A stretch of 64,000 nucleotides of DNA from the NCBI GenBank assembly GCA_964606085.1, contig CAZSFD010000010.1, positions 22,466 through 86,465 of the forward strand, read 5' to 3'. Within the stretch, counting starts at the first letter, position 1; every line of letters begins with the position of its first letter. A program made the position numbers and the translations under genes. This document shows, one piece after another, positions 23,416-31,999 of the stretch. The notes under the pieces are model-generated. The model was given only the letters and a program-made list of their open reading frames with translations, was not told the origin of the DNA and did not search any database. The stretch comes from CAIQJJ01 sp964606085 (GTDB lineage Bacteria > Chloroflexota > Anaerolineae > Anaerolineales > UBA4823).

Positions 23416-24573
23416 ATGACGAGCGCAGCCTATGTCACCATTGGTGACCCGCGATATTTTTCAATTAAATATGAAGATAATGGCCAGCCCGCCCGAAAAG
23501 CGCAACTGGAGGCGCAATGGAAGCGCTTCACCCGTCCTGATCCGGCCACCGCGCAGGAATATCACATCCTGTACCGACCCTCCAGCCGCGCCAAAGATGT
23601 GCAGGTAGATTGGCTGATGCCGCCTTCAGCCCCCCTGGGCATTTACCGGGTCGAGGTGTTCATCCCCGGCAAACACGCCACCACCAAGCAGGCCATTTTC
23701 ACCGTGGCGCACAACTTCCGCGTCGAAAACGGCCAGCCCGCCTTCGACGATCAGTTGGTGATCGTCAATATGTATGATCAATACGACACCTGGTATTCCC
23801 TGGGCGATTTTATCCTCAACCCTGGCGGCCATCCCTGGAGTGGACGGGTGCGCCAGTATGACATGAGCCTGGAGTCGCCGCCCACCGAAATCTCCTTTGG
23901 GCCAGTGCGCTGGGTGCCAATGCTGCCCAAGCCGCAAAACCAGGTGCAATTCGACTCCCCCGTTGGCAGCGAAGCCGAACGCAACGGGCCCTTTTCCACG
24001 CAGCGCTGGAAGTGGGTGGGCAACTGGTTCGATTCAACACCCTTCTTATGCTGGTATTTCCTCGGCTACCACACCGGGGCCGACCTCAACCTCTCGCAAA
24101 GCACCGACGCCGACCGCGACGCCCCCGTGTATGCCGTCTCTGATGGCACGGTCATCTTCGCCGGGCAGGGACGCGGCAAATGGGGCAACATCGCCGTCGT
24201 CGAACACCCCGATGCCCTGGTGACATTGCCCAACGGCCAAACCCGGCGGCAAACCGTCTGGTCGCGCTATGGGCATATCTCCAACGACATCCGCGTCAAA
24301 ACCGGGCAGACGGTCAAACGGGGAGACCTGATCGGCTTCATCGGCCTGGCGTTAGATGCCAAAACCGGCTGGCATCTCCATTTCGACATCGCCTACGACG
24401 AGCGCATTCGCGCCAACCCATCCCACTGGCCCGATCTGCGCACCATGCAGCGCCTCGAAGCCGAGAAGAAAACAGAAACCCAGGAATACAAAAATGTCCA
24501 GGCCGCCATCCTGCGCGAAGTGGTTGCCACCTACGTAGACCCGCTCAACTTCTTGAAGGCCAATCACGGCTGA
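23416..24573 (+). CDS. M23 family (LytM-type) metallopeptidase domain protein
   Basis: A 385-aa protein starting at ATG 23416 behind CCAGGAGG. The N-terminal 200 residues form a beta-rich domain of unknown role; the C-terminal half is an M23/lysostaphin-like domain with the first ligand pair in YHTGADLNLS and the HLHFDI (H-x-H) motif. No signal peptide is obvious, unusual for a peptidoglycan endopeptidase, so export or a cytosolic role is open. It is followed by a GC-rich terminator. It probably shares a transcript with the lipoprotein and SCP2 genes (48-bp gap). Confidence 0.82.
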   Translation: MTSAAYVTIGDPRYFSIKYEDNGQPARKAQLEAQWKRFTRPDPATAQEYHILYRPSSRAKDVQVDWLMPPSAPLGIYRVEVFIPGKHATTKQAIFTVAHNFRVENGQPAFDDQLVIVNMYDQYDTWYSLGDFILNPGGHPWSGRVRQYDMSLESPPTEISFGPVRWVPMLPKPQNQVQFDSPVGSEAERNGPFSTQRWKWVGNWFDSTPFLCWYFLGYHTGADLNLSQSTDADRDAPVYAVSDGTVIFAGQGRGKWGNIAVVEHPDALVTLPNGQTRRQTVWSRYGHISNDIRVKTGQTVKRGDLIGFIGLALDAKTGWHLHFDIAYDERIRANPSHWPDLRTMQRLEAEKKTETQEYKNVQAAILREVVATYVDPLNFLKANHG

Positions 24574-24626
24574 CGCCCTCTTTGTTCTCCGTTGACACCG
24601 CCCGGTGATAAATCGCCGGGCATCCC

Positions 24627-24660
24627 CCCCAGACACCGCCAGCGCGGTGTCTGGGGCTTT
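24627..24660 (+). terminator. Intrinsic terminator
   Basis: CCCCAGACACCGC (24627-24639) pairs with GCGGTGTCTGGGG (24644-24656) around CAGC, followed by CTTT. It ends the lipoprotein-SCP2-M23 unit. Confidence 0.75.
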
Positions 24661-24703
24661 AACCAGCGGAGATCGGCTTCTGTGCATCAAGCCAACTTTG
24701 CGT

Positions 24704-24709
24704 TACAAT
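24704..24709 (+). promoter_or_regulatory. -10 box of folC-lon (leaderless arrangement)
   Basis: TACAAT ends nine nt before ATG 24719 and no Shine-Dalgarno sequence is present, so transcription should start close to the start codon. Confidence 0.5.
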
Positions 24710-24718
24710 CTCCCCGCT

Positions 24719-26038
24719 ATGACCAACCCAGCCTACCAACAAGCCCTCGATTACCTGTATCGCTTTGTAGATTTCAGCCAGGTGCGCCTGGGACGCGAAT
24801 CGGTGAAGCGTTTTGACCTGGGGCGTGTTCACGCCTTGGCCGAAGCCCTGGGCAGCCCACATCAGCAGTATCCCATCCTCCACATCGCCGGCACAAAAGG
24901 CAAGGGATCGGTGGCGGCTTTGTGCGCCAGCGCATTGCAGGCCGCCGGGCTGCGCACCGGGCTATACACCTCGCCGCATCTGGTAGATTTTACCGAACGC
25001 TTTCAAATAGATGGACAACCCCTGGCAGAAGCGCAATTGGTTGAACTGGTCGAAGCGATCAAGCCCCACGTTGCGGCGATCCCCGGCCTGACGCTTTTTG
25101 AAATCATCACCGTCCTGGGGTTCTGGCACTTTGCCCGCAGCGGCGTACAGGCGGGCGTGATTGAAGTGGGCCTGGGCGGGCGGCTCGATGCCACCAACAT
25201 CGTCCAGCCGCAGGTCGCCGTGATTACCTCCATCTCCTACGACCACACCGCCATGCTCGGCGACACGTTGAGCGAAATCGCCGCCGAAAAATCGGGCATC
25301 ATCAAGGCTGGCCTGCCGCTCGTGCTGGCCCCGCAGCTCGAAGAAGCCCGGCAGGTTGTTGTGCGCCTGGCCGCCGAACGCCAGGCGCCGCTGACCTCGG
25401 TGAGCGAGGCCGTGCGCTGGCAGCCCATTTCGCACAACCTGGATGGGCAATTTTTCCGCCTGGCCGGGGCCGACGGCCTGTGGCAGGAATTGTTCATCCC
25501 CCTGCTGGGAAGCCATCAACTCGAAAACGCCGCCACCGCCTACGCCGCCCTCAAAATTTGGCAGGCGCGCCGGCTGCCACTCACCCAGGCCGCCATCGCA
25601 GCCGGTTTTGCCGCGGTGCGCTGGCCCTGCCGCTTCGAGGTGCTGCAACGCACACCACCGCTGGTGGTCGATTCAGCCCACAACCGCGACTCAGCTCGCC
25701 GCCTGGCGCAAACGGTCGCCGAGTACTTCCCCGGTCATGCGCTGATCCTGATCTTCGGTTCGTCAGAAGATAAAGATATTGAGGGGATGTTTGCCGAATT
25801 ATTGCCCACCACCAACCAGGTGATTGTCACCCGCTCCATCCACCCACGGGCCGCCAGCCCCGAACGCCTGGCCGAACTGGCCCGCCCATACACGCACCAG
25901 GTGCAAGTGGCCGCCAGCATCGAAGAAGCGCTGCCAGCCGCTTTCCGCCTGGCCCAACCCAACACACTCGTTCTCGCCGCCGGCAGCCTGTTCGTGGCCG
26001 CAGCGGTGAAAGAAATCTGGAAAAAGACACAAGGATAA
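24719..26038 (+). CDS. folC: Bifunctional folylpolyglutamate/dihydrofolate synthase
   Basis: A 439-aa Mur-ligase-family protein starting at ATG 24719 (MTNPAYQQALDYLYRF). The P-loop GTKGKGS lies at about residue 57, followed by the family motifs YTSPHLVDFTERFQIDG, EVGLGGRLDATN and SYDHTAMLG. It adds glutamate to folates, and possibly dihydropteroate to give dihydrofolate. The stop is two nt before the lon ATG, so the two are an operon. It appears leaderless. Confidence 0.93.
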   Translation: MTNPAYQQALDYLYRFVDFSQVRLGRESVKRFDLGRVHALAEALGSPHQQYPILHIAGTKGKGSVAALCASALQAAGLRTGLYTSPHLVDFTERFQIDGQPLAEAQLVELVEAIKPHVAAIPGLTLFEIITVLGFWHFARSGVQAGVIEVGLGGRLDATNIVQPQVAVITSISYDHTAMLGDTLSEIAAEKSGIIKAGLPLVLAPQLEEARQVVVRLAAERQAPLTSVSEAVRWQPISHNLDGQFFRLAGADGLWQELFIPLLGSHQLENAATAYAALKIWQARRLPLTQAAIAAGFAAVRWPCRFEVLQRTPPLVVDSAHNRDSARRLAQTVAEYFPGHALILIFGSSEDKDIEGMFAELLPTTNQVIVTRSIHPRAASPERLAELARPYTHQVQVAASIEEALPAAFRLAQPNTLVLAAGSLFVAAAVKEIWKKTQG

Positions 26039-26040
26039 CC

Positions 26041-28536
26041 ATGCGCGAACCTTACTGGAGTTTTGACGACGATGTCGAAGATGATTTCCGCGATGCCATG
26101 CACCGCCGCACCGAAGAACTGTACAGCGTGCCAGACGCCGAACCCGACGCCGACGGCCTGATCGAATGTCCGGTGCTTCCCTTGCGCGACCTGGTGGTTT
26201 ACCCGCACATGGTTTCGCCCGTTTTCGTCAGCAGCAACGTGGCGCTGTTTGCCATCGAAGAAGCGCAAATGGAAGACATGACGGTGATCGCCCTGACGCA
26301 GCGCGACCCCGACCAGGATACGCCCGGCCCACAAGATTACCTGCCCATCGGGGTGGAGATGGCTGTCGGGCGGCTGCTCTCGATGCCCGATGGCTCCAGT
26401 TCGGCCCTGGTGCAGGCCCGCCGCCGGGTGGAACTGGTCGAATTTACGCAGATTGACCCCTTCATGGTGGCGCGTGTCCGCCCGATCAACGAAAAATATA
26501 AGGTGGACAAACAGCTTGAGGCCTCCATGCGCACGGCCCGCGAGATGTTCCAGCGCTGCGTGCAGATGAACCGCAGCCTGCCCGAGGAATCGTACCTGTA
26601 TGCCCTGAACATCGAAGACCCCGGTTGGCTGGCCGATATGATTTCGACCGCCATCGCGCCGCCGTTCAACGAGCGCCAGGAATTGCTGCAAAACATCTCG
26701 CCGACCTCACGTCTCAAACGGGTGATCAAGTTGCTGGCCGACGAAATTGACGTTCTCGAACTCGAAGACCAGATTCAAACGCGGGCGCAAAGCGAGGTAG
26801 ACCGCTCGCAGCGTGAGTTTTACCTGCGCGAGCAATTGAAAGCGATCCAAACTGAGTTGAGCGATGGCGACCCGTGGACGCGCGAAATGGCCGAACTGCG
26901 CAGCCGCATCGAGGGCCTCAGCCTGCCCGAAGAGGTGATGGCACGCGCCTTGAAAGAGATCGAGCGCCTGGCGCAGATGCCGCCGATGTCGCCGGAAGTG
27001 ACCATCCTGCGCACGTATGTAGATTGGATCGCCGAACTGCCCTGGATGACGGCCACCGATGACAACCTGGATGTGACCCATGCCGCCAAAGTGCTGGAGC
27101 AAAACCACTACGGCCTGCCGCGCGCCAAAGAGCGCATCCTCGAATATATTGCCGTGCGCAGCCTGCGCCCCAAGCGTTCACGCCAGCCCATCTTGTGCTT
27201 CGTCGGGCCGCCTGGCACAGGCAAGACTTCGCTGGGGCGTTCGATTGCCGAGGCGCTGGGGCGCAAGTTCGTGCGCGTGTCGTTGGGCGGCGTGCGCGAC
27301 GAGGCCGAAATCCGCGGCCACCGGCGCACCTACATTGGCTCGCTGCCGGGGCGCATCTTACAAACCATGCGCCGCGCCGGCACGATCAACCCGCTGTTCA
27401 TGCTCGACGAAATTGACAAGCTCGGACAGGATTACCGCGGCGACCCGGCCTCGGCCATGCTCGAAGTTCTCGACCCTGAGCAAAACGCCGCCTTTTCCGA
27501 TCACTACCTGGAACTGCCCTATGACCTTTCCAGGGTAATGTTCATCACCACGGCCAATTCCACCGGGCCAATCCCTTCGGCTTTGCTCGACCGCATGGAA
27601 GTGATCGAATTTCCCGGCTACATCGAGGAAGATAAGCTGGCCATTGCCCACCAATTCTTGCTGCCGCGCCAACTCGAAGAGGCCGGGCTGGATGAAGACG
27701 CCATTCACTTTGCCGACCCGGCTTTGCAGCGCCTGGTGCGCGAATACACCTACGAAGCCGGTGTGCGCAACCTGGAACGGGAGATTGGCCGTTGCTTGCG
27801 CAAGGTGTCGCGTAAAAAGGCCGAGGGCAAGCCCTATCCACACCGCATCACCCCCGGCATGGTGGAGACCTTCCTCGGCCCGCCGCAGTTCTTTAGCCTG
27901 GAAGCAGAAATGAAGGACGAGATCGGTGTGGCGACGGCGGTGGCCTGGACCGAAAACGGCGGCGAGATTATGCCGGTGGAAGTGATGCTGACCGAAGGCA
28001 AGGCCAACTTGCAGATCACCGGACAGATCGGCAATGTGATGCAGGAATCGGCCCAGGCAGCCCTGACCTACCTCAAATCGCGCTCCGACATCTTCCAGAT
28101 TGAAGCGGAAGTGTACGAAAATGTGGATATTCACATCCACATCCCTGAAGGCTCGATCCCCAAGGATGGCCCATCGGCGGGCATCACCATCTGCACAGCG
28201 CTGGTGAGCGCTTTCACCGGGCGCGCCGTGCACAAAGACGTGGGCATGACCGGCGAGATCACGCTGCGCGGGCGGGTGCTGCCGATTGGCGGCCTGCGCG
28301 AGAAGATTTTGGCCGCCCACCGCGCCGGCCTGAAGACCGTCATCATCCCGCGCAAAAACACCAAAGACCTGGTAGATGTACCCAAGAAAGCCCGCAACGA
28401 CCTGAACATCGTCCCGGTCGAACACATGGACGAAGTGCTAGAACTGGCCCTGCTGCCCCTGCCCCCCGACCCCCAAAAACCGCGGCGGCGTAAGAAGAAG
28501 GAAGAACCAGACTCGGAAGCAGCAAAAGGCTCGTAG
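26041..28536 (+). CDS. lon: ATP-dependent Lon protease
   Basis: An 831-aa cytosolic protease. N-terminal LON substrate-binding domain (CPVLPLRDLVVYPHMVSPVF), long coiled-coil region (REFYLREQLKAIQTEL), AAA+ module with Walker A GPPGTGKTS and Walker B FMLDEIDK, then the Ser/Lys protease domain with Ser712 in PKDGPSAG and Lys755 in GGLREK, 43 residues apart as in other Lon enzymes. The C-terminus is a Lys/Arg/Glu-rich tail. It is translated from a start two nt after folC. It degrades misfolded and regulatory proteins. Confidence 0.97.
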   Translation: MREPYWSFDDDVEDDFRDAMHRRTEELYSVPDAEPDADGLIECPVLPLRDLVVYPHMVSPVFVSSNVALFAIEEAQMEDMTVIALTQRDPDQDTPGPQDYLPIGVEMAVGRLLSMPDGSSSALVQARRRVELVEFTQIDPFMVARVRPINEKYKVDKQLEASMRTAREMFQRCVQMNRSLPEESYLYALNIEDPGWLADMISTAIAPPFNERQELLQNISPTSRLKRVIKLLADEIDVLELEDQIQTRAQSEVDRSQREFYLREQLKAIQTELSDGDPWTREMAELRSRIEGLSLPEEVMARALKEIERLAQMPPMSPEVTILRTYVDWIAELPWMTATDDNLDVTHAAKVLEQNHYGLPRAKERILEYIAVRSLRPKRSRQPILCFVGPPGTGKTSLGRSIAEALGRKFVRVSLGGVRDEAEIRGHRRTYIGSLPGRILQTMRRAGTINPLFMLDEIDKLGQDYRGDPASAMLEVLDPEQNAAFSDHYLELPYDLSRVMFITTANSTGPIPSALLDRMEVIEFPGYIEEDKLAIAHQFLLPRQLEEAGLDEDAIHFADPALQRLVREYTYEAGVRNLEREIGRCLRKVSRKKAEGKPYPHRITPGMVETFLGPPQFFSLEAEMKDEIGVATAVAWTENGGEIMPVEVMLTEGKANLQITGQIGNVMQESAQAALTYLKSRSDIFQIEAEVYENVDIHIHIPEGSIPKDGPSAGITICTALVSAFTGRAVHKDVGMTGEITLRGRVLPIGGLREKILAAHRAGLKTVIIPRKNTKDLVDVPKKARNDLNIVPVEHMDEVLELALLPLPPDPQKPRRRKKKEEPDSEAAKGS

Positions 28537-28572
28537 CGTTGTTTGAGGGTTTGTTAGGTGATGACCCGTTAT

Positions 28573-28677
28573 TCGATAATTCGATAACTCGATAATTCGA
28601 TAACTCGATAACTCGATAACTCGATAATTCGATAACTCGATAACTCGATAATTCGATAATTCGATAATTCGATAATT
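28573..28677. repeat. Tandem array of 9-mers TCGATAAYT
   Basis: About 13 consecutive 9-nt units, TCGATAATT or TCGATAACT, with nothing but the T/C variation between them. The array is AT-rich in a GC-rich genome. It lies in the 242-bp lon-ThuA space and is non-coding. Confidence 0.9.
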
Positions 28678-28693
28678 AGCGTTTTCTGAAGTC

Positions 28694-28756
28694 GAATACC
28701 GAATAACCAATAACGAATACCGAATAACCAATAACGAATACCGAATAACCAATAAC
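28694..28756. repeat. Three 21-bp tandem repeats
   Basis: The unit GAATACCGAATAACCAATAAC is repeated three times without error, itself built from GAATA and AATAACC submotifs. It directly follows the 9-mer array. Confidence 0.88.
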
Positions 28757-28778
28757 CACATTACGAAAGGACTCCCCT

Positions 28779-29498
28779 ATGACCACCCGTGTAACTGTCT
28801 GGAATGAAAATCGTCACGAAAAGAGCCACCCTGAGGTAGCGGCTGTTTACCCCAATGGCATCCACGAAGCGATTGCCGAAGGGCTGCGCCAGGCGGGCTT
28901 TGCCGTGCGCACGGCCACCCTCGATGAACCCGAACACGGCCTGACCACCGAAGTGCTGGCCGAAACCGACGTGCTGACCTGGTGGGGCCACATGGCCCAC
29001 GGCGAAGTCAGCGATGAGATTGTCGAGCGCGTGCAGGCGCGCGTGCTGGAAGGCATGGGCCTGATCGTGCTGCATTCGGGCCACTTCTCGAAGATTTTCC
29101 GCAAATTGATGGGCAGCACCTGCAACCTGAAATGGCGCGAAGCCGACGAAAACGAGCGCCTGTGGGTGGCCGCGCCGGGGCATCCCATTGCCGCCGGGCT
29201 GGGCGAGTGGATTGATCTGCCGAAAGAAGAGATGTATGGCGAATTTTTCGACATCCCCCATCCTGAGGCGCTGGTATTCATCAGTTGGTTCAAAGGTGGT
29301 GAGGTGTTCCGCTCAGGCTGCTGCTACACGCGCGGCAAGGGGCGCATCTTCTACTTCCGCCCCGGCCACGAGACCTATCCCACCTATTTCAACCCCGAAA
29401 TCCGCAAGGTGATCGCCAACGCTGCGGCGTGGGCGGCCCCGGCAGGCGGGCCGAATGTGTTCTTTGGCAATTTCAAGCCGCTGGAGAAGTTGGGGTAA
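28779..29498 (+). CDS. ThuA-like (trehalose utilisation) domain protein
   Basis: A 239-aa protein of the class I glutamine amidotransferase-like fold. Features: VTVWNENRHEK at the N-terminus, VLTWWGHMAHGEV and GLIVLHSGHFSKIF in the core, and GRIFYFRPGHETYPTY near the C-terminus. ThuA proteins act in disaccharide catabolism in rhizobia; in other bacteria the role is unclear. CGAAAGGACT upstream gives the ribosome-binding site. No operon partner. Confidence 0.85.
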   Translation: MTTRVTVWNENRHEKSHPEVAAVYPNGIHEAIAEGLRQAGFAVRTATLDEPEHGLTTEVLAETDVLTWWGHMAHGEVSDEIVERVQARVLEGMGLIVLHSGHFSKIFRKLMGSTCNLKWREADENERLWVAAPGHPIAAGLGEWIDLPKEEMYGEFFDIPHPEALVFISWFKGGEVFRSGCCYTRGKGRIFYFRPGHETYPTYFNPEIRKVIANAAAWAAPAGGPNVFFGNFKPLEKLG

Positions 29499-29540
29499 GC
29501 CCGTAGAAGCAATACTTGATAGATGAACATGAGCGGGCTG

Positions 29541-29611
29541 CCGTGGCGCAAACCTTTGGTTTGCGAACGTGCGCAAGTCAGCGCTCGCAAGTCAGAGACT
29601 TGCGCCACGGT
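29541..29611. repeat. Nested inverted repeat
   Basis: CCGTGGCGCAA at the left pairs with TTGCGCCACGG at the right. Inside are two smaller hairpins (CAAACC/GGTTTG and GCAAGTC/GACTTGC). It sits between the convergent ThuA and photolyase genes and may terminate both. Confidence 0.7.
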
Positions 29612-29637
29612 CTATTTTCAAAGCAATAGTGTTGCCC

Positions 29638-31047
29638 TTAGCGGGCGGCAGCATAAGCTGCCAGGGCGCGCTGGCGGGCGTGGGCATGGTTGACGATGGG
29701 CAGGGGGTAATGGATGCCGAGCAGACAACCCGATGATTTTTGCAATTCGAGGGGCATCAGCCAGGGCTGGTGGATGTATTCACCGGGAACGTTCGCCAGT
29801 TCGGGCAGCCAGTGACGCACATACGCCCCCTGGGGGTCGAACTTCTCGCCCTGGCTGACAGGGTTGAAGATGCGGAAATAGGGCGCGGCGTCTGTCCCCG
29901 TGCCGGCCGTCCACTGCCAGCCGCCATTGTTCGCGGCTGGGTCGCCATCGAGAAGGTGCTGCATGAACCAGCGCTCGCCCCAGCGCCAATCCACCAGTAA
30001 ATCTTTCACCAAAAACGAAGCCGTGATCATGCGCGCCCGGTTGTGCATCCAGCCGCTGGCAAGCAGTTGACGCATGGCCGCATCTACCACCGGGTAGCCG
30101 GTTTGCCCGTGGCACCAGGCGGCGAAGTGGGCGGGATCGTTCTGCCAGGCAATGCGGCGCAGGCCGGGGCGGAAGCTGTGGCGCAAAACGTGGGGGAAGT
30201 GGTACAGGATGTTGGCGAAAAACTCACGCCAGATCAACTCGTTGAGCCAGGTTTCGGCAGATTGGCGGGCGAGGGTATCAGGAGCGGTTTCGATAGCCTG
30301 CCGGGCAGCGTGGGCGGACTGGCGGGCGGAGATCATGCCGAAGCGCAGATAGGGGGAGAGCAGTGATGTATCCGTGGGATGGAGCGTGTTGCGGGTTGCT
30401 TGGTAGCGATAGATGAGGGCGTTGGGGCCAGCCGTGAAGGCGCGCAGGCGGGCCAGGGCGTGGGCTTCGCCGGGGGGAAAGAGCAGGCTGGAGGTTTGCG
30501 GGGCGGGGATTTCGAGCGAGGCGGCGGCGGGTTGTTGGCCGAATGCGCCGGGAGGCGGCAAGGGTGCGCCCGGAAAAGGCAGGGCTTTCCAGGCTTTGGC
30601 GAAGGGCGTGAAGACGGTGTAGGGGCTGCCATCGGCCTTGACCACGCTTCCGGGCGGGAAGACCAGCGGACTGCCAACGAGCCGCAACGGCAAACGGGCG
30701 GCAACCGCAGCATCGCGGCGGCGGGCGAAGGGAGAAACATCGGCCTCGGCCACGATCAGGGTGGATTCGCTTTCGGCAAACAGGCAGGCCAGCTCTTCCA
30801 GCGGGTCGCCCTGGCGGATGAGCAGGTGTGAATGGCGCTCGCGCAGGTCAGCATTGAGGGCGCGCAGGCCAGCGAAGAGAAAATCGAGCCGGGCGGCGGC
30901 GGTGTTGACCGCATAGGCCAGTTTGGGGTCGAGGATGAAGACGGGGAGCAGGCAATCGCCGGGCTGCTGGAGTTCGGCCAGGGCGGCTTGCAGGGCCGGG
31001 TTATCGCTCAGGCGCAGGTCGCGGCGAATCCACCAGAGAACATTCAT
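29638..31047 (-). CDS. phrB: Deoxyribodipyrimidine photolyase (class I, CPD type)
   Basis: A 469-aa light-dependent DNA repair flavoprotein. The N-terminal antenna domain begins VLWWIRRDLRLSDNPAL. The C-terminal FAD domain contains TGYPVVDAAMRQL, GWMHNRARMI, the DWRWGERWF segment and WQWTAGTGTDAAPYFRIFNP. The length is typical. It overlaps the aldo/keto reductase stop by 4 nt at its start, so they form a two-gene operon reading leftward. Confidence 0.94.
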   Translation of the reverse strand: MNVLWWIRRDLRLSDNPALQAALAELQQPGDCLLPVFILDPKLAYAVNTAAARLDFLFAGLRALNADLRERHSHLLIRQGDPLEELACLFAESESTLIVAEADVSPFARRRDAAVAARLPLRLVGSPLVFPPGSVVKADGSPYTVFTPFAKAWKALPFPGAPLPPPGAFGQQPAAASLEIPAPQTSSLLFPPGEAHALARLRAFTAGPNALIYRYQATRNTLHPTDTSLLSPYLRFGMISARQSAHAARQAIETAPDTLARQSAETWLNELIWREFFANILYHFPHVLRHSFRPGLRRIAWQNDPAHFAAWCHGQTGYPVVDAAMRQLLASGWMHNRARMITASFLVKDLLVDWRWGERWFMQHLLDGDPAANNGGWQWTAGTGTDAAPYFRIFNPVSQGEKFDPQGAYVRHWLPELANVPGEYIHQPWLMPLELQKSSGCLLGIHYPLPIVNHAHARQRALAAYAAAR

Positions 31048-31988
31048 GCAGTAGAGACCTGGTCACTGGCGGCGTCGAGGGCGGCCACCTGTTCATCTGT
31101 CAGACGCCAACCGAGCGCCCCGGCGTTGGCCTCGGCCTGGGCGGCGTTCTTGGCTCCTGGAATGGGCACCGCCCCCTTGCAGATCAGCCAGTTGAGCGCG
31201 ACCTGGGCGGCGGTCTTGCCGCAATCTTGAGCGGTCTGATGCAGCAGGCGAATCAATGGCTGGACTTTGCTGAGATAGGCGGCGTTGTATAGGCGGGCGC
31301 GCATGCCAGTGGGCGGGTTTTCGGGGGTGTATTTGCCGGTGAGAATGCCTTTTTCGAGCGGGCTGTAGGCGATGACGGTGATGCCGCGTTCCTGGCAGAG
31401 CTTGAGCAGGCCATCGCGCTCGATCTTGCGGTTGAGCAGGCTGTACGGCACCTGGTTGGAGGCCAGCGGAACGCCGCGCTTGCCCAGGGCGATGTCGGCG
31501 CGCAGCATCTGGTCGGCGTTGTAGTTGGAGACGCCCACGGTGCGCGTCAGACCAGATTGCACGGCGTCGGCCAGGGCGTCGGCCCAGGTCTCGATGGCGA
31601 CGGGCGGCAGGGGCATGTGAACCTGGTAGAGATCAACACGCTCCAGGCCCAGGCGGCGCAGGCTGCCGCGCAGGGCACGCGTGAGTTGTCCTTTGAAGAG
31701 CCGCCAGGGGAAGGGAAAGAACTTGGTGGCGATGAGCGGCCTGTTTTCGGCAGGGACGCCGCGCAGTCCTTCGCCGAGCAGTTGTTCCGAACAGCCCAGG
31801 CCGTAGACTTCGGCAGTATCGAACCAGTTGACGCCGGCTGCCAGGGTCGCTTTGAAGGCAGCGAAAATGTCGTCATCGGTGTGCGTTTTGCCGTAAGCCC
31901 ACATCACGCGGTCGCCCCACTGCCAGGCGCCGATGCCGAGCGGGGTAATTTGCAGGTCGGTTTTGCCGAGGGAGATCAGGTCGGACAT
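31044..31988 (-). CDS. Aldo/keto reductase
   Basis: A 314-aa TIM-barrel NADPH oxidoreductase starting at ATG 31988 (MSDLISLGKTDLQITPLGIGAWQWGD). The catalytic Asp and Tyr are in WFDTAEVYG, the Lys of the tetrad lies in PLIATKFFP, and the cofactor-binding end has AVPIPGAKNAAQ. The substrate is unknown. It lies 11 bp downstream of the MFS gene and overlaps the photolyase gene by ATGA, so transporter, reductase and photolyase may be one transcript. Confidence 0.92.
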   Translation of the reverse strand: MSDLISLGKTDLQITPLGIGAWQWGDRVMWAYGKTHTDDDIFAAFKATLAAGVNWFDTAEVYGLGCSEQLLGEGLRGVPAENRPLIATKFFPFPWRLFKGQLTRALRGSLRRLGLERVDLYQVHMPLPPVAIETWADALADAVQSGLTRTVGVSNYNADQMLRADIALGKRGVPLASNQVPYSLLNRKIERDGLLKLCQERGITVIAYSPLEKGILTGKYTPENPPTGMRARLYNAAYLSKVQPLIRLLHQTAQDCGKTAAQVALNWLICKGAVPIPGAKNAAQAEANAGALGWRLTDEQVAALDAASDQVSTA

Positions 31989-31999
31989 GGTTGCTCCGG

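Noticed and set aside
28573..28756. CRISPR array
   Set aside because: Units are 9 and 21 nt with no spacers between them and no cas genes in the window.
28438..28761. A 107-codon minus-strand frame with repeated RYSLLVI and YRVIEL peptides
   Set aside because: It is only the translation of the 9-mer and 21-mer DNA arrays; no ribosome-binding site and the frame runs into lon.
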